DNA of 64,000 bases from Bacillota bacterium (lineage in GTDB: Bacteria > Bacillota > Clostridia > Lachnospirales > Lachnospiraceae). The stretch lies in contig JAEWJZ010000029.1 of assembly GCA_023386315.1 (NCBI GenBank), positions 1 to 64,000 on the forward strand, given 5' to 3'. Position 1 is the first letter of the stretch. The number at the start of each line of letters is the position of its first letter. The notes under the pieces are model-generated. The model ran no database searches. It was given only the letters and a program-made list of their open reading frames with translations, and was not told the DNA's origin. Made by a program: the position numbers and the translations under genes. This document shows positions 54,983 to 64,000 of the stretch, piece by piece.

Positions 54983-55885
54983 ATGGCTAAAACAAAGCAT
55001 TTGAAAGTGAAAAGAAGTCCGGGAGATGAACTGGTTCAGGGTCTCATCTACCTTTTTATAGGAATATTTGCATTAATTACTCTTCTTCCATTTGTTTATA
55101 TTGTTGCAGGTTCCTTTGCAACAGAAAGGGAACTGACAGAGCGTGCCTTTTTTCTGTTCCCTCATACCATATCCTTTAATGCGTACCAGTATATATTTAA
55201 AACGGGTGATGTGGTAAAAGGATTGTTAAATTCTCTGTTTGTGACAATCATTGGTGTTTTGATTAATATGACTCTTTCCTGCACACTGGCCTATCCTTTG
55301 TCCAGAACCTATTTCAAAGGACGGATTTTCTTTACCAATATGGTCATTATCACCATGCTGTTTTCGGGTGGTATGGTTCCATCTTATATGCTGGTTTCCA
55401 ATGTATTACATTTGAAAAATTCATATTGGTCATTATGGCTTCCGGGGGCAGTGAATGCATTTAATATGATAATTATTAAAAATTATTTTCAGGGACTTCC
55501 CGCAGAATTAGAGGAAGCGGCCAGAATGGATGGAGGTAATGATGCACAGATATTTTTGAAAATTATACTTCCCCTTTCCAAACCAGTCATTGCAAGTGTA
55601 TCCCTCTTCTATGCAGTCGCTCACTGGAATTCTTACTTTGATGCAATGATGTATATTTCTGATAAGAATAAAGAAGTAATTCAGATTGTGTTAAGACGAA
55701 TTATTTTTCTGACATCTTCCGTTGCAACGGAAGGTGGATTTGACTGGGGGCTGTTTGGTATGCCACCGGAGAAGGCGGTTAAAATGGCCACAACTGTGGT
55801 TGCCACTGTTCCCATCTTAGTGGTATATCCATTTATACAGAAGTACTTTACCCAGGGTGTTATGGTAGGCTCAGTGAAAGGCTGA
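54983..55885 (+). CDS. Oligosaccharide ABC transporter permease, LplC/YesQ-like
   Basis: A 300-residue membrane component with six helices, including TLLPFVYIVAGSFATERELTERAFFLFP and the EAA loop LEEAARMDGGNDAQIFLKIILPL; the tail PFIQKYFTQGVMVGSVKG is typical of the family. The frame opens at 54944 inside the previous gene, but ATG at 54983 follows AAAAGGAG. The gene pairs with the upstream permease. Confidence 0.92.
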   Translation: MAKTKHLKVKRSPGDELVQGLIYLFIGIFALITLLPFVYIVAGSFATERELTERAFFLFPHTISFNAYQYIFKTGDVVKGLLNSLFVTIIGVLINMTLSCTLAYPLSRTYFKGRIFFTNMVIITMLFSGGMVPSYMLVSNVLHLKNSYWSLWLPGAVNAFNMIIIKNYFQGLPAELEEAARMDGGNDAQIFLKIILPLSKPVIASVSLFYAVAHWNSYFDAMMYISDKNKEVIQIVLRRIIFLTSSVATEGGFDWGLFGMPPEKAVKMATTVVATVPILVVYPFIQKYFTQGVMVGSVKG

Positions 55886-55922
55886 GTGCAAAAATTATTA
55901 TATTTTAAAGGAGAGGTTTAAG

Positions 55923-57485
55923 ATGAAAAAAACATGGAAACGAGCGGTATCGGTATCATTAGCAGGTGCGGTGGCATTATCAGTGACTGCCTGCGGCGGT
56001 TCAGCTGTATCCGCCAAAAAGGAGGATGCCAATACAACGGCAGAAGGAAAACCAACCATTACTTTCATGGCACCATCATTTTATGGTACCGATTTAAAGA
56101 ATGATAAGTCTGATGAGGTTATTAAAAGATTTGAAGATTACACCGGCACGCATGTGAACTGGCAATGGGAATCCAATGATACTTATAAAGAAAAGCTTGG
56201 ACTTACTTTAATGGATAAAGACAATATGCCCATGGTTGTGACTGCTTCCGGAGACTTAACGGCTAATGTGGTGGATGCAGCAAGAAAGGGCGCATTCTGG
56301 GACCTTACACCATATTTACAGGATAAGGAGAATTATCCAAACCTGTCACAGGCAAATCCGAAAGTGTTGAAGGCATTGACTGTAGATGGGAAAATCATAG
56401 GTGTTTACCGGTCCAGGGTGATCGGCCGTTACGGATTCTCTTACCGTAAAGACTGGGCAGAGGCGGTAGGTATTACTGAAGAGCCGAAAACGGTGGAAGA
56501 TGTTTACAATATGCTTTACAAATTTACGTATGACGACCCGGATGGCAATGGAGTCAATGATACCTATGGCCTTGAAATGACAAAATATACCGGGCCGCTT
56601 GATATTATCCAGACATGGTTTGGCTGTGGGAATGAATGGGTGGAAAAAGACGGAAAGCTGGTACCGGTCCACCAGACAAAAGAATACAAAGAAGCTTTAA
56701 AGTGGATGAAAAAGATATATGACGATGGCCTGATCAGAAAAGACTGGGCTACGGTCGACTCCGGAACCTTTCAGGATGGATGTAAGAAAGGGGAAGCAGG
56801 AGCATTTCTTGATGTTATGGATGGTGCTAAGAGAATCTGGTCCTATTATAATATGAATAGTGTAAAATCAGTGACCGATCCCTCTAAGAATGCTTCCATG
56901 ACATTGGTAGGACCAATCAATGACAGAACGCTGGCAAACAGCGGCTTTAACGGATACTATCTGATTACCAGGGCAGGGGCAAAGACAGAGGAAGAGGTAA
57001 AGAACTGTCTGCATTTCCTGGATAAGATGTGTGATGATGAGATGCTTGTGCTGGCTGACTACGGCTTAGAAGGAGTTACTTACGATTTAAATGAAGCAGG
57101 GAAAGTTGTGCTGAGACATGAAATGGAGGCACAATATACTCCGTCTGCAGGATTAAACCAGAGTATTTGTTATATTCCAAACCGGGAACCGAAATCTCCA
57201 GCCCTGGAAAAGGATGAGCCGATGATCGCACAGGATCAGGCATATGAAAGAAATGAAAAGGTTGCCGTTTATAACCCGGCTCTTGGATACCTGGCCAATT
57301 CTGAGGTAAATGCAGAAGTGGGAACAGACATAGAGCAGATCATTGATGACGCCAGAACCCAGTATATCTGCGGACAGATTGATGATGAAGGTCTGGAGGC
57401 AGCAGCAAAACAGTGGATGGACCGCGGCGGTGACAGACTGATAGAGGAGATCAATCAGCTTTACCAGAACGATACATCAAAATAA
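55923..57485 (+). CDS. Oligosaccharide-binding lipoprotein, LplA/YtcQ-like
   Basis: A 520-residue extracytoplasmic binding protein. The lipobox LSVTAC gives lipidated Cys24. The chain (KPTITFMAPSFYG, IIGVYRSRVIGRYGFSYRKDWAEAVG, DDPDGNGVNDTYGLEM) belongs to the large binding proteins that work with LplB/LplC permeases and bind long oligosaccharides. A calcium-like loop, DPDGNGVND, is visible. AAAGGAGAGG precedes the start. A hairpin follows, which may make it the most abundant product of the operon. Confidence 0.92.
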   Translation: MKKTWKRAVSVSLAGAVALSVTACGGSAVSAKKEDANTTAEGKPTITFMAPSFYGTDLKNDKSDEVIKRFEDYTGTHVNWQWESNDTYKEKLGLTLMDKDNMPMVVTASGDLTANVVDAARKGAFWDLTPYLQDKENYPNLSQANPKVLKALTVDGKIIGVYRSRVIGRYGFSYRKDWAEAVGITEEPKTVEDVYNMLYKFTYDDPDGNGVNDTYGLEMTKYTGPLDIIQTWFGCGNEWVEKDGKLVPVHQTKEYKEALKWMKKIYDDGLIRKDWATVDSGTFQDGCKKGEAGAFLDVMDGAKRIWSYYNMNSVKSVTDPSKNASMTLVGPINDRTLANSGFNGYYLITRAGAKTEEEVKNCLHFLDKMCDDEMLVLADYGLEGVTYDLNEAGKVVLRHEMEAQYTPSAGLNQSICYIPNREPKSPALEKDEPMIAQDQAYERNEKVAVYNPALGYLANSEVNAEVGTDIEQIIDDARTQYICGQIDDEGLEAAAKQWMDRGGDRLIEEINQLYQNDTSK

Positions 57486-57501
57486 TAAACAGCAGTGATA
57501 C

Positions 57502-57539
57502 AAAAGGCTTCAGGCGTGTAATAACGGTTGAAGCCTTTT
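57502..57539 (+). terminator. Intercistronic hairpin after the binding-protein gene
   Basis: An 11-bp perfect stem, AAAAGGCTTCA (57502-57512) with TGAAGCCTTTT (57529-57539). The T run is short, so it is likely a partial terminator or mRNA 3' stabiliser ahead of the YetA-like gene. Confidence 0.65.
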
Positions 57540-57569
57540 ATGCAGCAGGATTTCAGGAGGCAGATTGAT

Positions 57570-60191
57570 ATGATATTACATAGCCTGGGAGACAGAAGAC
57601 TGTCTGGATATACAACCTGGGGTTGTTTGTGGGAGAAAGGAAGCTGTACGAAGGAAACGGAGTATCAGTTAAAAAACAGGCAGAAAGATAATCTGCCGAT
57701 GCAGAGCCGGATTACAGCCTGGTGGCCCGACGGCTCCGTAAAATGGACCGCTCATACGGCGGATGCTGCCCTTTTGGGAAATGAGATTGAAGTCGTGCCC
57801 GGAACCCCTTCTCAATTAAAGCAGAAAATTAAGGTTATGAAAAAAGACGGTTTTATGGAGATTCTGGCCGGGAGCATCAAGGTAAAAATTGCCTGTGACA
57901 GCAGGAAGCTGATCGATTCCATTTATTTTCATGAAAAAAAGTTTCTCATAAATGGCAGAGCGGTTTTGCTTTTGGAGGAACCTTCCGTGTGGAACGGCAA
58001 TTCAGTCAAAATAAAAAAGGAATATGATTCAAGGATTACAGAACTGTCAGTGGAGGAAGAAGGGGAATTACAGGTTATTATTAAATATACCGGTTATCAC
58101 GAATCAGCTGACGGAGATAAAAAGATTCCGTTTGTCATCCGTATGAAAGTCGGATTTAACAGTCCGCGTATTGATTTTATACATACATTTTTATATGACG
58201 GTGATGAAGAGAAAGATTTTTTAAAAGGAATCGGGATTCGCTTTCAATCTCCTTTAGAGGGGAAGATTTATAACCGGCATGTAAAATTCATGGGGGACCA
58301 TGGCGTGTTCCATGAAAGCATGGCCCAGCTTCTGTCATGGAGACCAAAGGTTTCACAGGAAATTTATGAAAAGCAGATTAAGGGAGAAAGACTGAAGCTT
58401 ACCGGAAGTGATAAAGAGACAGTGGACACAATCCTGAAAGACATGCCGTTTTGGAGTGAATATGATTTATGCCAGGACAGTGCAAACCATTTCTGCATCA
58501 AAAAGAAAATAAAGGATGAAAACTGCTGCTATCTGGACTGCCTCCACGGAAAAAGGACAGAGGGAGGGGCTGCATTCGGATCAGAGCATGGCTCGGTATT
58601 GTTTTCAATCAGGGATTTTTGGGAAAAGTATCCATCAGGTTATACGTTCCGGAATCTGGATGGGGATATGGCGGAGACTGTCATGTGGCTGTGGTCTCCC
58701 AGTGCCGAGGCCATGGACTTCCGCCACTATGCAAACCGGGGCTATAACCAGGTATATTATGAGGGGTATGATTATAAAGGTGCCACACCTTATGGAATCG
58801 CCTGTACCAGCGAATGCTCTGTCATGTTATCGGAGGAGATGATTCCAAAAGACCAGGAACTGGCGGAATTTGCTGAATCAGTGAAACGGCCTGCTCAGTA
58901 TTTGGGAACCCCGGAATATTATCATGAGAGGAAGGCATTTGGGTACTGGTCCCTGCCGCAGCAGAATACGCAGATGGAATGCTGGCTGGAGAATCAGCTT
59001 GATATGGCCGTGGATTTTTACCGGAATGAAGTGGATCAGAGAAACTGGTATGGGCTGTTCAATTATGGTGATTTCATGCATACCTATGACAGGGAGCGCC
59101 ATCAGTGGCGGTATGATATGGGCGGATATGCCTGGGACAATACGGAACTGGTACCCACTCTCTGGTTATGGTATGCATTCATGAGAACAGGCAGGGAAGA
59201 TATCTTTATCCTGGCAGAGAAACTGTCAAGACATGCTTCCGAGGTTGATGTATACCATATGGGCAGATACAAGGGACTGGGTTCCCGCCATAATGTCAGG
59301 CACTGGGGCTGTCCCTGCAAGGAGGCACGGATTGCCATGGCGGCCCACCACCGGTTTTACTATTATCTGACCGGAGACCGGCGGCTGGAAGATATATTTG
59401 AAGAATTAAAGAATAATGAAATAACTTTTTTAAATAAGGACCCCCTGGGTGATTTTTATGACAAGGAGAAAATGGTTTATCCGGCTCATGCAAGAACCGG
59501 GCCGGACTGGTCTTCTCTGTGTGCAAACTGGCTGACTGAGTGGGAGCGGTTTGACGATAAGAAATACAGAGATAAGATTCTTACGGGAATCCGGGATATT
59601 AAAAAGGCGCCTTTAAAGCTGATATCAGGTCCTGATTTTGAATTTAATCCGGCTGATGTCCATCTGCGTTATATCGGAGAGAGGGCGTCAGGAGGCACCC
59701 ATCTTCAAATCTGCATGGGAGCACCTGAGGTATGGATGGAATTATCTGATTTAATAGAGGATGAGGAATGGAAGCGGATGCTGGCGGATTACGGCAGGTT
59801 TTATTATCTGCCCCGGCAGCAGCAGATTAACGAGTCAGAAGGCATCATAGGCAGCAGGGAATTCAGTCTTCCTTTTATGGCGGCGGCTATGGGAGCCTAC
59901 GGAGCCTGGTACTTAAAAGATCAGGTGCTGGCAGAAAGAACGTGGCAGCATCTCCTGCATGCTTCCATCAGCCAGGGAAATCATGATGGATTTAAAATTC
60001 TAACTGTTTCCAATCAGGGGAATCAAAAAGATTTAAAAGAGATTCCGTGGATATCTACGAATTTTACCGCACAGTGGTGCTTAAATGTGATTGTTGTTCT
60101 TGAATTTATCCGCAGTTATCTTCCAAAGACATTAAAGGAAGGTGATGAACTGGTAGAAACCATGCCGGAGGAAACGTTCCGTAAGGCATAA
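57570..60191 (+). CDS. YetA / PcRGLX-like (PL26) exo-rhamnogalacturonan lyase
   Basis: An 873-residue protein without signal peptide that resembles B. subtilis YetA and the PcRGLX exo-lyase group (PL26), which remove unsaturated disaccharides from rhamnogalacturonan ends. The N-terminal RIFT-barrel-like region (about 1-280; RITAWWPDGSVKWTAHTADAA) is followed by a large alpha/alpha-toroid (about 400-800) rich in Trp, Tyr and His (NWYGLFNYGDFMHTYD, SRHNVRHWGCPCKEARIAMAAHHRFYYYLTGD, RASGGTHLQICMGAPE). The start at 57570 follows GGAGG at 57556-57560; the frame is open further upstream. It is followed 19 bases later by the PL11-CE12 gene. Family placement is from general resemblance. Confidence 0.8.
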   Translation: MILHSLGDRRLSGYTTWGCLWEKGSCTKETEYQLKNRQKDNLPMQSRITAWWPDGSVKWTAHTADAALLGNEIEVVPGTPSQLKQKIKVMKKDGFMEILAGSIKVKIACDSRKLIDSIYFHEKKFLINGRAVLLLEEPSVWNGNSVKIKKEYDSRITELSVEEEGELQVIIKYTGYHESADGDKKIPFVIRMKVGFNSPRIDFIHTFLYDGDEEKDFLKGIGIRFQSPLEGKIYNRHVKFMGDHGVFHESMAQLLSWRPKVSQEIYEKQIKGERLKLTGSDKETVDTILKDMPFWSEYDLCQDSANHFCIKKKIKDENCCYLDCLHGKRTEGGAAFGSEHGSVLFSIRDFWEKYPSGYTFRNLDGDMAETVMWLWSPSAEAMDFRHYANRGYNQVYYEGYDYKGATPYGIACTSECSVMLSEEMIPKDQELAEFAESVKRPAQYLGTPEYYHERKAFGYWSLPQQNTQMECWLENQLDMAVDFYRNEVDQRNWYGLFNYGDFMHTYDRERHQWRYDMGGYAWDNTELVPTLWLWYAFMRTGREDIFILAEKLSRHASEVDVYHMGRYKGLGSRHNVRHWGCPCKEARIAMAAHHRFYYYLTGDRRLEDIFEELKNNEITFLNKDPLGDFYDKEKMVYPAHARTGPDWSSLCANWLTEWERFDDKKYRDKILTGIRDIKKAPLKLISGPDFEFNPADVHLRYIGERASGGTHLQICMGAPEVWMELSDLIEDEEWKRMLADYGRFYYLPRQQQINESEGIIGSREFSLPFMAAAMGAYGAWYLKDQVLAERTWQHLLHASISQGNHDGFKILTVSNQGNQKDLKEIPWISTNFTAQWCLNVIVVLEFIRSYLPKTLKEGDELVETMPEETFRKA

Positions 60192-60210
60192 TGTAAGTCA
60201 GGAGGGAAAC

Positions 60211-63200
60211 ATGATCAGGATAAAAGAGATATTAAACCAGGAGGTGACGGTTTCCTGGGACCGGCTGGAGGGAGCAGAAGTTTACCGTGTCTATTGGTCC
60301 GACCGGGATACAGAACTTAAGAATTACCGGTTTATGAAGGAGATATCCGCAGATGACACGCTGCAGTTTACCCTTTATAAATCTACCCATATTCCTCATT
60401 ATATCAGAATCTGTGCAGTAAAATCGGACAGCACGATCCATGAGGAGGTGTATGTTACAGCTGTTCACTATATAAAACGGGAACAGCTGGAGACACTTAA
60501 CAGAGGGCTGACAGCGGTCAGGACAAAGAACGGAGTATTTTTAAGCTGGAGATTATTTATAACAGAAGTAACCGGCTATAAAAACGGTGGTCTGACAGGA
60601 GTTCATTTTCATATCTATCGGAATGGAACGAAAATTGCAAAAGTGCAAGACAGTACAAACTATCTGGATCCGGATGGGGATGTACAATCAGAATATGGAG
60701 TGGCTCCTGCGATAAACGGGATGGAATACGATGCCTGCCCGCCTGTAAAGGTGTGGGATAAGGAGTATCTGGACATACCGCTTAAGAAGCCGGAGCCGGG
60801 CGTGACACCTTCCGGGGAAGCCTTTACCTATTCCGCTAACGACATGTCCGTTGCAGATGTGGATGGAGACGGGGAATATGAATACATCGTAAAATGGGAT
60901 CCTTCCAATTCCCATGATGTTTCCATAAAAGGGTATACAGGCCGCTGTTACATAGACTGCTATAAACTGGATGGAACTCTTTTATGGCGGCTCGACATGG
61001 GGCCCAACATTCGGGCAGGGGCTCATTATACTCAGTTTATGTGCTTCGACTTCAATGGAGACGGAAAGGCTGAAATGGCGGTGAAAACCGCTCCGGGCAC
61101 CGCAATGACGGTCTATGGGCGGGAGGGGAAGCCTGCAGAGGAATTCTTTATCACTATGCCGAAGGAGGACTTAGACCATGGGTATAGCCATGACGATTCC
61201 TATGTGTGCAGCTTTAAGAGTTACCGGAAGCATTTAACGGAAGTATTCCGTTCGTGGAACGATCATCCGGAAGTGAAGGCAGGACATTGGCCGGAAAGCC
61301 TGGAACAGTGCTTTGGCATCCCCAGGAAGTATTCTTACCCATTAAGCCAGGAAGATTCAGAAGGTCTGACAGATTATTTCCTGGATATTTATGCACCATC
61401 CAGGAGTCCTAAAAATAATCTGCGGGAGTTCGAGGGCTTCATCTTTGAAGGGCCGGAGTACCTGACTATGTTCGGGGGAGACGGAAAGGAGCTACAGACG
61501 ATTCCGTTTCCATTTGAAAGGGGGGATGACGGTCTTCTCTGGGGCGATTATGCCATGAACCGGATCGAACCCTGCAACCGTGTGGATCGGTTTTTGTCTG
61601 CAGTGGCTTATCTGGACGGAAAGAGGCCTTATCTGGTGGTCTGCCGCGGATATTATACCAGAGCTGCAATCGCTGCTTATGATTTTTTTGATAACTGTTT
61701 TCACGAGACCTGGTCCGTAGACAGTGGATTTGTGCCCATGAAGAATCCGTTCTGCGACAATCCCCATGATTTATGCGGAACCGATCCGGTTTACGGAGAA
61801 CTGGCAGGCCAGGGGAATCATTCCGTTTCCACAGCCGACGTGGATGGGGATGGCTGTATGGAGATCCTATACGGGGCCGCCTGCATCGATCACGATGGAA
61901 GCCTGCTTTACAGCTCCAGGGATAAACTTCCGGACGGCAGGACCGCAAAGCTGGGCCACGGAGATGCCATGCACGTGGCGGATATCGACCCGGACCGGCC
62001 GGGCTATGAGATATTTAACGTATTTGAAGGGGCAGATCATGCACCTTACGGTTATGCCCTCAGGGATGCGCAGTCAGGGAAAGTCCTGTTCGGAGAGTAT
62101 GCCAAGAAAGATTTAGGCCGGTGCATGATCGGTGATGTGGTTCCCGGTGTGCGGGGGCTGCAGTGCTGGGTCAATGGAGTGGGGACGTATGACTGCCATG
62201 GAAAGCTTCTTAAGAAAGAAACATTAGGCAGTAACATGTCCATTCGGTGGGCAGGCGATCTGACCACACAGATCACGGATGGGGCGGACTATTTAAGCCA
62301 GAAGCCAGTAGGAGTGATCAATGATTTTACACATGGAATCATGCTGCGGCCGGATAACACCCTGACCAACAACGGGACCAAAGGAAATCCCTGTCTGGCA
62401 GCTGATATCTTCGGAGATTTCAGGGAAGAGATTCTTCTTCGGACGGAGGACAGCTCGGCGATCCGCATTTATACCAATACGGAGCTGACGGACCACAAGC
62501 TGTTTACCCTGATGCATGATGTCCAGTACCGGTGCGGCGCAGCATGGCAGAACAACTGCTACAACCAGCCGTGCTATCCGGAATTTTACTATGCTTCCGA
62601 CATGAAATTTAACAGGGTCCTTCCTTATATGAACCGGAAACCTGTTATTTACCTGGCCGGTGATTCGATTACACAGACCGGAGGGGAAGAAGACAGGACC
62701 AGATACGGACTTGGAGAAATGCTTCTAAAGTATCTGGATGAAGGAAACTTCTATGAGACCTATCACAGGGAGGACTGTCCCTTTAAACAGGAAATGCGGT
62801 ATGAAAGCCGCCATTTGATTGTGGATAACTGCGCCATGGCCGGCAGGTCAGCCAGGACATTTCTGGAAGAAGGACGCCTGGAGGATATCCGGAGCCATAT
62901 CAGGGAAGGAGATTATCTTTTTATTCAGTTCGGCCACAACGATGCATCTGTCTCCAAGGCAGAACGATATGTTCCGGTTTCTGATTTTCCTTTGTATCTG
63001 AAACATTTTGTGGATACAGCCAGAAAAGCGGGGGCTGTTCCGGTTCTGATTTCTCCAGTCAGCTTATGTCCGTGCAAAGAAAACCAGGAAGGGGAGAAGG
63101 GGGAGATATCCCGTCTACTGCCCGTTTATTGCCGTCAGATGGAGGTGTTTGCAAAGAAAGAGGGCATTCTTTATATAGATATGAACCGTCTGACGAAACA

Positions 63201-63336
63201 GCATTGTGAAACAGCAGACGAAATGGATTCAAGAAGACTATACATTCCCGATCTGGTACATTTGAGCAGGGAAGGGGCAGATTGTTATGCCGCATTATTG
63301 GCAAATGAAGGGAAAACACTTATAATAGATAAATAA
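60211..63336 (+). CDS. Fused PL11 rhamnogalacturonan lyase and CE12 acetylesterase
   Basis: A 1041-residue cytoplasmic fusion. Residues about 1-95 are a FnIII-like start. Residues about 95-800 are a PL11 lyase like YesW/YesX (LNRGLTAVRTKNGVFLSWR, YSANDMSVADVDGDGEYEYIVKWDP, DFNGDGKAEMAVKTAPGT, many DxDxDG calcium loops). Residues about 810-1041 are an SGNH esterase of the CE12/RhgT type: Ser819 in GDSIT, a GRSARTF block, FGHND at 907-911 with Asn910, and the Asp1014-x-x-His1017 pair. It would both cleave rhamnogalacturonan by beta-elimination and remove acetyl groups. In B. subtilis these are separate genes. GGAGGG precedes the start; there is no signal peptide. Confidence 0.9.
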   Translation: MIRIKEILNQEVTVSWDRLEGAEVYRVYWSDRDTELKNYRFMKEISADDTLQFTLYKSTHIPHYIRICAVKSDSTIHEEVYVTAVHYIKREQLETLNRGLTAVRTKNGVFLSWRLFITEVTGYKNGGLTGVHFHIYRNGTKIAKVQDSTNYLDPDGDVQSEYGVAPAINGMEYDACPPVKVWDKEYLDIPLKKPEPGVTPSGEAFTYSANDMSVADVDGDGEYEYIVKWDPSNSHDVSIKGYTGRCYIDCYKLDGTLLWRLDMGPNIRAGAHYTQFMCFDFNGDGKAEMAVKTAPGTAMTVYGREGKPAEEFFITMPKEDLDHGYSHDDSYVCSFKSYRKHLTEVFRSWNDHPEVKAGHWPESLEQCFGIPRKYSYPLSQEDSEGLTDYFLDIYAPSRSPKNNLREFEGFIFEGPEYLTMFGGDGKELQTIPFPFERGDDGLLWGDYAMNRIEPCNRVDRFLSAVAYLDGKRPYLVVCRGYYTRAAIAAYDFFDNCFHETWSVDSGFVPMKNPFCDNPHDLCGTDPVYGELAGQGNHSVSTADVDGDGCMEILYGAACIDHDGSLLYSSRDKLPDGRTAKLGHGDAMHVADIDPDRPGYEIFNVFEGADHAPYGYALRDAQSGKVLFGEYAKKDLGRCMIGDVVPGVRGLQCWVNGVGTYDCHGKLLKKETLGSNMSIRWAGDLTTQITDGADYLSQKPVGVINDFTHGIMLRPDNTLTNNGTKGNPCLAADIFGDFREEILLRTEDSSAIRIYTNTELTDHKLFTLMHDVQYRCGAAWQNNCYNQPCYPEFYYASDMKFNRVLPYMNRKPVIYLAGDSITQTGGEEDRTRYGLGEMLLKYLDEGNFYETYHREDCPFKQEMRYESRHLIVDNCAMAGRSARTFLEEGRLEDIRSHIREGDYLFIQFGHNDASVSKAERYVPVSDFPLYLKHFVDTARKAGAVPVLISPVSLCPCKENQEGEKGEISRLLPVYCRQMEVFAKKEGILYIDMNRLTKQHCETADEMDSRRLYIPDLVHLSREGADCYAALLANEGKTLIIDK

Positions 63337-63384
63337 TAAATCAAATTGACCGGCCAAAACCGGAGAAGGAAGGCGGATTGTAAG

Positions 63385-64000
63385 ATGGGTAGGATTCATT
63401 ATGACAGGGACAGGCTGGAAGAAGCTATGGACCGCATTGTGGAACGGACAAAACGGATGGATATGTCCTGGGACTGGCCCTGTGGCGTCGCATATTATGG
63501 ACTTGCGGAAGCTTATGAGGTAACGAAAAAGGAAGGTTATCTGGAATTTTTAAAGGAACGGGTGGATGAACTGATTGATCTGGGACTCCCAGCCTGGACT
63601 GTAAACACTTGTGCCATGGGTCATTGCCTCATAACATTGTACCAGGCCACGGGAGATGAGAAATACATGGACATCATCCGCTCCAAGACGGAATACCTAA
63701 GGAAGGATGCCCTGCGTTTCGGCGACCATGTGCTGCAGCATACGGTTTCCGCCAACAACGATTTCCCGGAGCAGTGCTGGGCAGATACTCTGTTTATGGC
63801 AGCATTTTTTCTGTTACGGGTCGGTGTTATGACAAAGGACGAGGAATTGACAGGCGATGCTTTAAACCAGTATTACTGGCATATCCAGTATCTTCAGGAT
63901 GAAAATACCGGATTATGGTATCATGGCTACAACAATATTACAAAGGACCATATGTCGGGATTTTACTGGGGAAGGGCTAACTGCTGGGCATCTTATACCA
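63385..64000 (+). CDS. Unsaturated rhamnogalacturonyl hydrolase, GH105 (partial)
   Basis: The first 205 codons of a gene cut by the window end, similar to B. subtilis YteR/YesR. It removes the unsaturated uronic acid left by the lyases. Visible features are MSWDWPCGVAYYGLAEAY, the likely catalytic Asp134 in WADTLFMAAFFL and the toroid motif WGRANCWAS. No signal peptide is present. The start ATG is preceded by AAGGAAGGCGG. It lies 48 bases behind the PL11-CE12 gene and is in the same operon. Confidence 0.88.
   Translation, partial: MGRIHYDRDRLEEAMDRIVERTKRMDMSWDWPCGVAYYGLAEAYEVTKKEGYLEFLKERVDELIDLGLPAWTVNTCAMGHCLITLYQATGDEKYMDIIRSKTEYLRKDALRFGDHVLQHTVSANNDFPEQCWADTLFMAAFFLLRVGVMTKDEELTGDALNQYYWHIQYLQDENTGLWYHGYNNITKDHMSGFYWGRANCWASYT

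Overview
The window looks like chromosome of an anaerobic, plant-polysaccharide-using Clostridia member, most likely Lachnospiraceae of the Lacrimispora/Lachnoclostridium kind. This is inferred from gene content: citrate lyase plus a CitMHS transporter, a CYP152 P450, Yes/Lpl-type rhamnogalacturonan genes, A-T/S-P-S-N/E-A motifs after a secretion signal, and a tyrosyl T-box. Composition is moderate in G+C, with visibly A+T-richer blocks at about 25.6-34.1 kb and 39-46 kb. No rRNA, tRNA, CRISPR array, prophage or intact insertion sequence was seen.

Layout. 0.2-3.8 kb: housekeeping run (Sir2-like protein, hisH, hisF, ung, uppP). 3.9-5.4 kb, minus strand: type I DAHP synthase and an HPr-like protein without the phosphorylatable histidine. 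5.6-7.8 kb: small beta-flower protein, MATE exporter, citX. 8.1-17.2 kb: citrate fermentation block (citD-E-F-G-C, a divergent response regulator/hybrid kinase pair, CitMHS transporter), then a beta-carbonic anhydrase on the minus strand. 18.2-24.2 kb: a 1984-residue secreted pectinase joining a GH28 polygalacturonase, a PL9-like pectate lyase and C-terminal cell-wall-binding repeats; its predicted start site carries a perfect catabolite-responsive element. 24.4-25.5 kb: diguanylate cyclase. 25.7-34.1 kb: maltodextrin cluster (LacI regulator, malQ, phosphorylase, malE/F/G-like ABC genes) with two near-identical operators and a probable group II intron tail at its end. 34.4-38.9 kb: exported FAD/FMN reductase, aroD, T-box and tyrS. 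39.2-44.4 kb: lactose/cellobiose-type PTS (IIA, IIB, PRD activator, IIC) with a MalY/PatB-type C-S lyase. 44.7-47.3 kb: CYP152-like P450 and a tandem-HD HD-GYP protein. 47.4-64 kb: rhamnogalacturonan-I locus (DUF1961/YesU-like, GH2-like enzyme, membrane AraC-type regulator, ABC importer, PL26/YetA-like lyase, PL11-CE12 fusion, GH105 hydrolase cut by the window edge).

How it works together. The surface pectinase would cut homogalacturonan outside the cell. Rhamnogalacturonan oligomers would enter through the three-gene ABC importer and be processed inside by enzymes that all lack signal peptides. Two promoters in this locus, ahead of the GH2-like gene and ahead of the ABC genes, share a 17-nt element identical at 16 positions. 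Neither sugar ABC system has an ATPase gene here, so a shared MsmX-type ATPase elsewhere is implied.

Most novel-looking items: the PL11-CE12 fusion, the shared promoter element with a terminator hairpin in one leader, the GH28-PL9 surface enzyme, the HPr-like protein with Asp at the regulatory serine position, the hybrid kinase whose receiver has Glu in place of the phospho-Asp, and a PTS operon that carries a C-S lyase but no phospho-glycosidase.
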